Shown here: positions 29,608-34,119 of the stretch, piece by piece
Numbering within the stretch: the stretch's first letter is position 1
Layout of the letters: every line of letters begins with the position of its first letter
DNA from: Gallionellaceae bacterium
GTDB lineage: Bacteria > Pseudomonadota > Gammaproteobacteria > Burkholderiales > Gallionellaceae
Direction of reading: 5' to 3'
Assembly (NCBI GenBank): GCA_009773615.1
Contig: WSYA01000021.1
Location: forward strand, 1 to 34,119
DNA: 34,119 bases
Translations under genes and position numbers: made by a program
The notes under the pieces: generated by a model
Seen by the model: only the letters and a program-made list of their open reading frames with translations
Database searches by the model: none
What the model was told of the DNA's origin: nothing

Positions 29608-31023
29608 ATGTTCAAGTCAGCAGCTGAAGCCATTAAGTCCATCCAAGGCGGCGAGTATAAATTCGTCGACCTGCGTTTCACCGACACGCGCGGCAAAGAG
29701 CAGCACGTAGGTGTGCCAGCCAAGTATTTCGGCGAAGAGAAGTTCACCGAAGGCCATGCTTTCGACGGTTCCTCCATCGCCGGTTGGAAGGGTATTCAAG
29801 CTTCCGACATGTTGCTGATGCCGGATCCTACTTCTGCGTATCTGGATCCGTTCATGGATGAGCCAACTTTGGTGATTACCTGCGACGTCGTTGAACCTTC
29901 CGATGGTAAAGGTTATGACCGTGATCCGCGTTCCATCGCTAAACGTGCTGAGGCTTATCTGAAGTCTTCCGGTATTGGCGACACAGCATTCTTTGGTCCA
30001 GAGCCAGAATTCTTCATTTTCGATTCCGTGAATTGGAACATCGACATGTCCGGTTGCTTCGTCAAGATCGGTTCTGAAGAAGCGGCATGGGCGTCCGGCG
30101 AAAAATTCGAAGGCGGTAATACCGGCCACCGTCCTGTAGTTAAGGGCGGCTACTTCCCAGTCCCTCCCGTTGACAGCTTGAACGACATCCGCGCTGCAAT
30201 GTGTCTGGCACTGGAAGACATCGGTATCGAAGTCGAAGTGCATCACCACGAAGTGGCGACTGCCGGACAATGCGAAATCGGCACCAAGTTCAGCACGCTG
30301 GTGAAACGCGCCGACCAAACTCAAGCGTTGAAGTACGTGGTACACAACGTTGCGCACCAGTACGGCAAGACAGCGACATTTATGCCTAAGCCTATCGTTG
30401 GCGACAACGGTTCCGGTATGCACGTGCACCAGTCCATCTGGAAGGGCGGCAAAAATACGTTCGCAGGCAACGGCTATGCCGGTCTGTCCGAGACAGCGTT
30501 GTTCTACATCGGCGGTATCATCAAGCACGCCAAGGCACTGAACGCGATCTGCAACCCCGGTACTAACTCTTACAAGCGTCTGGTTCCTCACTACGAGGCC
30601 CCGGTAAAATTGGCTTACTCGGCAAAGAACCGTTCCGCTTCGATCCGTATTCCTCACGTCGCCAGCGACAAGGCACGCCGTATCGAAACACGTTTCCCCG
30701 ATCCGACAGCGAACCCGTACCTGTGCTTCTCCGCGCTGATGATGGCCGGTTTGGACGGTATCCAGAACAAGATTCACCCCGGCGATCCTGCTGACAAGAA
30801 CCTGTACGACCTGCCACCGGAAGAAGATGCAAAGATCCCAACCGTGTGCGCATCGTTGGATGAAGCCTTGGCCGCACTGGACAAGGATCGCGAGTTCCTG
30901 ACACGCGGCGGTGTGTTCTCCAGCGACTTCATCGACGCTTTCATCACGTTGAAGATGGACGAAGTGAACCGCATCCGCATGACGACTCACCCTGTCGAGT
31001 TTGAAATGTACTACAGCATCTAA
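29608..31023 (+). CDS. glnA: Glutamine synthetase, type I
   Basis: Glutamine synthetase of 471 aa (dodecameric GSI-beta). It condenses glutamate and ammonia with ATP and is the entry point of nitrogen assimilation. [32 protein letters not shown], the ATP loop [16 protein letters not shown] and NRSASIRIP (arginine/phosphate site) are intact. NLYDLPPEE carries the tyrosine that GlnE adenylylates. A GGGAGAG ribosome site precedes the ATG. Upstream are an NtrC-type palindrome and a sigma-54 promoter, so expression should rise under nitrogen limitation. A strong terminator follows at 31050-31081; glnL/glnG are not adjacent. Confidence 0.98.
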   Translation: MFKSAAEAIKSIQGGEYKFVDLRFTDTRGKEQHVGVPAKYFGEEKFTEGHAFDGSSIAGWKGIQASDMLLMPDPTSAYLDPFMDEPTLVITCDVVEPSDGKGYDRDPRSIAKRAEAYLKSSGIGDTAFFGPEPEFFIFDSVNWNIDMSGCFVKIGSEEAAWASGEKFEGGNTGHRPVVKGGYFPVPPVDSLNDIRAAMCLALEDIGIEVEVHHHEVATAGQCEIGTKFSTLVKRADQTQALKYVVHNVAHQYGKTATFMPKPIVGDNGSGMHVHQSIWKGGKNTFAGNGYAGLSETALFYIGGIIKHAKALNAICNPGTNSYKRLVPHYEAPVKLAYSAKNRSASIRIPHVASDKARRIETRFPDPTANPYLCFSALMMAGLDGIQNKIHPGDPADKNLYDLPPEEDAKIPTVCASLDEALAALDKDREFLTRGGVFSSDFIDAFITLKMDEVNRIRMTTHPVEFEMYYSI

Positions 31024-31049
31024 CAGCGTCGCAGCAAGACGCGCAGCAT

Positions 31050-31081
31050 AAAAGAGGCCTTGAGAAATCAAGGCCTCTTTT
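31050..31081 (+). terminator. Terminator after glnA
   Basis: 14-bp stem AAAAGAGGCCTTGA (31050-31063) and its complement (31068-31081) around GAAA, ending in four T. It is symmetric enough to act on both strands. Confidence 0.9.
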
Positions 31082-31106
31082 ACATCGAGACAACAAGGAG
31101 ATAAAG

Positions 31107-31292
31107 ATGCCCTATGTAAATATCCGCATCGCGGGAACTCTGAGCCGCGAACAGAAAGCCAAGATTGCGGCCGAGATCACCGACACGCTTGAGCGTATTG
31201 CCCTCAAGCCCGCGTCCTATACCTATATCGCTTTTGATGAACTGCCGGATGAAAACTGGGCGATCGCGGGGAAGCTACTGGATGAGGAGTAG
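31107..31292 (+). CDS. 4-oxalocrotonate tautomerase family protein (second copy)
   Basis: Tautomerase of 61 aa starting MPYVNIRIAG, so Pro is the N-terminal catalytic residue after Met removal. It is related to the copy at 19399-19596 (MPYVNI, SREQKAKIAAEITDTLERI, and the WAIAGKLL end matching the WGFSGLL end there). An AAGGAG site lies 6 nt before the ATG. It follows the glnA terminator and probably has its own promoter or depends on readthrough. Substrate unknown. Confidence 0.88.
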   Translation: MPYVNIRIAGTLSREQKAKIAAEITDTLERIALKPASYTYIAFDELPDENWAIAGKLLDEE

Positions 31293-31366
31293 ATGTTGAA
31301 CGCGGGCTTTCTCGCTATTTATTTGATGTAAAATCTCTCCCGAGTCAGTAGCTTAAAAGGAATACC

Positions 31367-31606
31367 ATGACAACCGCAACAGCACGTAAAGCTTCTGAGC
31401 CTGCCGCAATTCGCATCAGCAAAGATATCGACCGCGCGCTATCTCATGCGGCCAAAGACTTTGGCATCACGCGCGCCAGCATCGTCAAAAATGCTCTGTT
31501 GGAATATCTTGAAGATATGGCCGACAGCAAGGCCATTGGTGAAGCGAAAGCAAAGGGCGGCAAGCCGATTCCGTTTTCCGAGTTGAAAAAAGAGCTTGGC
31601 CTATAA
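31367..31606 (+). CDS. RelB/CopG-type antitoxin
   Basis: Antitoxin of 79 aa. The ribbon-helix-helix is PAAIRISKDIDRALSHAAKD and FGITRASIVKNALLEYLEDM; the disordered tail (KAKGGKPIPFSELKKELGL) would wrap the toxin. AAAAGG precedes the ATG. Its last codons overlap the toxin start by 11 nt. The pair is expected to be autoregulated through the RHH domain. Confidence 0.88.
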   Translation: MTTATARKASEPAAIRISKDIDRALSHAAKDFGITRASIVKNALLEYLEDMADSKAIGEAKAKGGKPIPFSELKKELGL

Positions 31607-31856
31607 AGTTGTCATGTCGCCGGAGGCGGCAAAAGAATTTCGCAAACTGGATAACACTATTCAGAAACGCATTGCCGTCTTGGTAGACAAGATCGAAGCA
31701 TCTATCAATCCGCGCTTCAGCGGGAAAGCACTCAAAGGCAACGATAAAGAATGGCGCTACCGCGTCGGCGATTACCGTTTGGTGTGCGAGATCAAAGACC
31801 GTGAAGTTATTGTCTGGATCGTGCGAATTGGTCATCGGCGCGAAGTTTACCGATAG
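31596..31856 (+). CDS. RelE/ParE-superfamily toxin
   Basis: Toxin of 86 aa, RelE type. It begins with TTG at 31596 (MAYKVVMSPEAAKEFRKLD). The core blocks are IQKRIAVLVDKIEAS, LKGNDKEWRYRVGDYRLVCEI and VIVWIVRIGHRREVY. The Arg in WRYRVGDYR and the C-terminal RIGHRREVY positions match RelE enzymes that cut mRNA in the ribosomal A site. It is intact, with the antitoxin first and an 11-nt overlap. The TTG start would keep toxin levels low relative to antitoxin. Confidence 0.92.
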   Translation: MAYKVVMSPEAAKEFRKLDNTIQKRIAVLVDKIEASINPRFSGKALKGNDKEWRYRVGDYRLVCEIKDREVIVWIVRIGHRREVYR

Positions 31857-31887
31857 TTGAGAATACAAACCATAGCGCTGTTGTCTA

Positions 31888-32082
31888 TTTAACCCTGCGC
31901 CCTTTCACCCACGCATAGATCACCGGAATCACCAGCAGCGTCAGCACCGTGGAAGTCACCATACCGCCCACCATCGGTGCGGCGATGCGGCGCATTACTC
32001 GGAACCTGTGCCGCTGCAGCAGGCCGACCATGATGGCGGCCACGGTCATCATCTTGGGATGCACGCGCTCGAATTTCAGCAC
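31888..32082 (-). pseudogene. C-terminal remnant of a CusA/CzcA heavy-metal RND pump
   Basis: About 65 codons that match the end of CusA/CzcA-type efflux pumps: ERVHPKMMTVAAIMVGLL, then VMRRIAAPMVGGMVTSTVLT and LVIPVIYAWVKG. Between the two blocks the usual GTGSEVMRR is scrambled. The bases GGCACAGGTTCCGAGTAATG read GTGSE in another frame, so one base was lost after a further small deletion. The other roughly 950 residues of the pump are absent. Dead gene fragment. Confidence 0.88.
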
Positions 32083-32310
32083 TTACCCTAAGGCCTTTTT
32101 TAACAACTTCAGCGTGCCGTCTTCATGCTCAACTATCTGCTCATACAGGGGTGGTTTTTCTGTTGAAGGTGGCTGCCTATGATTGCAGCTCATCGTCCAA
32201 TGACGCTGCAAAACTTTTTTGCAATAAGCATAGGGACAGGCATCAGGTCTTCCCGTTACCGCTATGCTCAATATTCGGCAACTGCACTTATTGCCATGTA
32301 AATTCTTCAT
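32083..32310 (-). CDS. Small cysteine-rich hypothetical protein
   Basis: ORF of 75 aa that I do not recognise. It has a good ribosome site (CGGAG, 6 nt before ATG) and therefore probably is expressed. Cysteines are arranged as CSC (9, 11), DACPYAYC (25, 30) and C42, with His at 5, 37 and 44, a pattern that could hold a metal or an Fe-S cluster. The C-terminal half is charged (EKPPLYEQIVEHEDGTLKLL). There is no signal peptide or membrane segment. It lies directly upstream of the pump remnant, so it may be a survivor of a metal-resistance locus. The opposite strand frame is less convincing. Confidence 0.5.
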   Translation of the reverse strand: MKNLHGNKCSCRILSIAVTGRPDACPYAYCKKVLQRHWTMSCNHRQPPSTEKPPLYEQIVEHEDGTLKLLKKALG

Positions 32311-32334
32311 GTCATCTCCGAAAAACCTATCACA

Positions 32335-33603
32335 CTAAAAGTATTTGTTGATGATCGCTTTCATTGCTGACTGCAAATAGACTTTTTCAGCCCGCCCAAT
32401 CTCGCCATATAGACCAAGAGCAATCATCTCGAAAGCATTGACGACCCTAGGATCAAAGTGTTTTCCCGCGCCTTCTCTCAAGATTTTTTCGGCATCTTCC
32501 AACAGCAAGGGCTCCTTATATGGTCGACTGGACATTAATGCGTCGAACACATCCACCACTGCAAACAATCTTGCGCTTGCCGGAATATCCATACCATGAA
32601 TGCCGTGCGGATAACCGCTGCCATCGAATTTTTCGTGATGGAAAAGCACTACGTCATGCGCTTGCTTTAACCAATTTGAATCCTGAATAATCTCGCTGCC
32701 CAGCGTGACATGAGTCTTCATTATGCTGAACTCCTCCTCGGTCAGTTTTCCCGGCTTGAGAAGTATCTGATCGGGAATGCCGATTTTCCCGACATCGTGC
32801 AAAAAAGCCCCGACAATCAGGGATTCGATATTAGCTCGGCTCAGCCCCATTGCCTCGGCAAGCCTGACCGCATAAAGTGTCACCCGATAGTTATGCGTAT
32901 CGGTATCGGAATCCCGTTTGGCAATAGCGCTACCCAACGATTGCAGCAATTCAAGGTTCGAATCCAATAGTGAGCTGGATAAAGAAAGAGAACGCTTCGT
33001 CAATCCGAGCAAAACCGGATAGAGCAAAATTAATGCCGTAATTGCCACCACAAAAGAAGTTAGCACGGTACTGCGTACTTGGTGTTTCCTCGCATATTGG
33101 GTTCCGGCATCGGGGCGGTAGACACCTTCGAAATATGCTTCTGTTTTACCAGTCGAATCAAGCAGGGGGATGACTACTTGTACAAAATCTCCCTCTGCAT
33201 TCTCTAACCAGTTACTGTGAGTTTTGCCCGGCTTGGGAAAATCATGCCGATGCGCACTTACAGCGAGCTGAAAATTCCCAGGATTTTTCATCCACGCTTC
33301 CATCAACACGTTTCCAGAAAGATCAAAAATACGAATGCCCATGAAACTGGACTTTTCCAACAACTCGGTAAGTTCTGGATGATTCGATGGCTTATCCGCA
33401 ACGAGCATCTTGCGCATTTTAGGGGAATCAAAGTGTTTGGCGCTGATGACAGCCAATTCAAAAGCCATGTTCTCGACGCGCCAGCTTTCCCAGTAATAAA
33501 CGAGCGCGCCGATCAGCACGCTGATCGCTATTCCTGAAACAAGAAATCTTGTAATCAGGTAGCGATGCAATTCGCTTGGATTTTCGGGAATGACGGTGAA
33601 CAT
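32335..33603 (-). CDS. HD-GYP domain protein with periplasmic sensor
   Basis: Membrane protein of 422 aa. TM1 is about residues 16-38 (RFLVSGIAISVLIGALVYYW), a periplasmic sensor region covers about 40-180, and TM2 about 182-204. A C-terminal HD-GYP domain follows (about 225-400). The metal/catalytic motif HDVGKIGIPD and the signature HHEKFDGSGYP are complete, so it is predicted to hydrolyse cyclic di-GMP. No GGDEF or receiver domain is present. The periplasmic part has no clear named fold from sequence alone. Gene neighbours give no pathway; it is followed by the small cysteine-rich ORF. Confidence 0.93.
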   Translation of the reverse strand: MFTVIPENPSELHRYLITRFLVSGIAISVLIGALVYYWESWRVENMAFELAVISAKHFDSPKMRKMLVADKPSNHPELTELLEKSSFMGIRIFDLSGNVLMEAWMKNPGNFQLAVSAHRHDFPKPGKTHSNWLENAEGDFVQVVIPLLDSTGKTEAYFEGVYRPDAGTQYARKHQVRSTVLTSFVVAITALILLYPVLLGLTKRSLSLSSSLLDSNLELLQSLGSAIAKRDSDTDTHNYRVTLYAVRLAEAMGLSRANIESLIVGAFLHDVGKIGIPDQILLKPGKLTEEEFSIMKTHVTLGSEIIQDSNWLKQAHDVVLFHHEKFDGSGYPHGIHGMDIPASARLFAVVDVFDALMSSRPYKEPLLLEDAEKILREGAGKHFDPRVVNAFEMIALGLYGEIGRAEKVYLQSAMKAIINKYF

Positions 33604-33697
33604 ATTTTATGTGCTCAGCAAAATTAACACGCGACAACGCAACACGCAGTGCGCGACAAGAGTATTTATGTCTTATCGCGCTTCTGGTGAACTGGAT

Positions 33698-33958
33698 TTA
33701 GTGCTTGTCTTTTGTGTGGTCATGCCTATCTGCTTTCATCGCAGATTCGGTCTTTTCCGTGCTGGTTGCCGGTGCCGACATTGGCATTCCGGTTTTTTCT
33801 TCCATATGGTTATGCTTTTTCACCGGCTTTTTTGCTTCAGTTTTGACTGGCTTTGCTGTTTCAGTTGTGGTGCCAGTTTTCTGTTCTTCATTAGCATAAA
33901 CGGTAGATGCAGCGAATGCTGCAAGTGCGGCTGCAAGTAGAGTTAATTTCATTTTCAT
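33698..33958 (-). CDS. Small secreted Lys/His-rich protein
   Basis: Protein of 86 aa with a Sec signal peptide (MKMKLTLLAAALAAFAASTVYA, cleavage after VYA). The mature part is about 64 aa, low-complexity, rich in Lys, Thr, Glu and His (KKHNHMEEKTGMPM, DRHDHTKDKH). No fold is recognised. His and Met clusters in a periplasmic disordered protein suggest metal buffering, which is inference. A TAGGAG site precedes the ATG. The 94 bp on its downstream side, towards the HD-GYP gene, hold nothing I can name. Confidence 0.75.
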   Translation of the reverse strand: MKMKLTLLAAALAAFAASTVYANEEQKTGTTTETAKPVKTEAKKPVKKHNHMEEKTGMPMSAPATSTEKTESAMKADRHDHTKDKH

Positions 33959-34022
33959 TTTGATCTCCTAAATTTAGAATAAATATGCGGCAATAAATAT
34001 GGAATTAAACGCGGTTGGACAC

Positions 34023-34118
34023 GGCGGTTTCAAGCACCAAGTGCAAATAACGCAGCGTGATGCTGCCTAAAGTCAAAAGCGTCTGGCATAAACAGCTCGA
34101 CCGGGCATTTGAAACCGA
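34023..34118 (+). repeat. Right copy of 96-bp terminal inverted repeat
   Basis: Exact inverted copy of 1-96. An ATG at 34060 opens a frame, MLPKVKSVWHKQLDRAFETE, that continues past the window. The short ends CGGTTTCAA (34025-34033) and TTGAAACCG (34109-34117) are inverted to each other. See the left copy. Confidence 0.85.
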
Positions 34119-34119
34119 G

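Noticed and set aside
29617..31071. 484-aa open frame on the minus strand
   Set aside because: It is the mirror of glnA, whose coding frame has all family motifs; the minus frame has no recognisable domain.
1..34119. A 34-kb composite transposon or linear replicon with terminal inverted repeats
   Set aside because: Single-copy essential genes (prfA, hemA, ispB, glnA, a tRNA) fill it, there is no replication or transposition gene inside, and the repeats fit two independent repeat copies at contig ends.

Overview
The window looks like chromosomal DNA of a betaproteobacterium. The gene order SixA-PAP, the prfA-hemA pair, DUF971-ubiE and an NtrC/sigma-54 type glnA promoter fit that group. A Gallionella/Sideroxydans-like or other Nitrosomonadales host is my guess from gene content and moderate-to-high GC. 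I could run no database search.

Layout. 1-96 and 34023-34118 are the same 96-bp sequence in inverted orientation, so both ends of the window stop in a repeat (IS end or MITE-like unit). 143-2114: phosphohistidine phosphatase SixA and polyphosphate:AMP phosphotransferase, with a strong terminator. 2189-5820 (minus): a thioredoxin-like protein, DUF302, DUF2288, then prfA and hemA. 5924-7136: a BRO-N/DinD-like gene behind a promoter with a palindromic operator, and slyX. 7160-14961 (minus): a type I restriction-modification locus (hsdM, hsdS, hsdR) in which two nucleotidyltransferase/helical-partner modules, a tiny ORF6N-like ORF and a Fic protein are interleaved, mostly with 1-11 nt overlaps. 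15082-17501: an MHS-type MFS transporter, ispB and tRNA-Pro(CGG).

17552-24140 is a stress/repair cluster. It holds an AlkZ-like winged-helix protein, a WYL regulator, a 4-OT tautomerase, TfoX-N, an FMN reductase and an ABM-like protein on the minus strand. A divergent TetR-YciI-Tag operon is on the plus strand, followed by a broken SRPBCC gene, an EVE-domain gene, a TfoX-C gene and DUF971. Two kinds of palindromic operator can be read here: a pair of TAGGRC-N4-GYCCTA sites between TetR and its divergent neighbour, and three copies of CTGACA-N6-TGGCAG that are candidates for the WYL regulator.

24232-27650: ubiE, then a more AT-rich type II restriction-modification pair of the HindVP type with a HigA-like gene and a YlcI/YnfO-like gene. 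27710-31292: rhodanese, a CDF metal transporter, glnA with a readable NtrC site and sigma-54 promoter, and a second 4-OT tautomerase. 31367-33958: a RelB/RelE-type toxin-antitoxin pair, a frameshifted remnant of a CusA/CzcA efflux pump, a small cysteine-rich ORF, an HD-GYP protein and a small His/Lys-rich secreted protein.

The strongest candidate for an undescribed system is the type I RM operon. It carries three different predicted AMP/NMP-transferring proteins (MntA-like, HI0073-like and Fic) and a palindrome-rich control region at the fic promoter. The second candidate is the WYL/TetR alkylation- or electrophile-type response cluster with its operator set.
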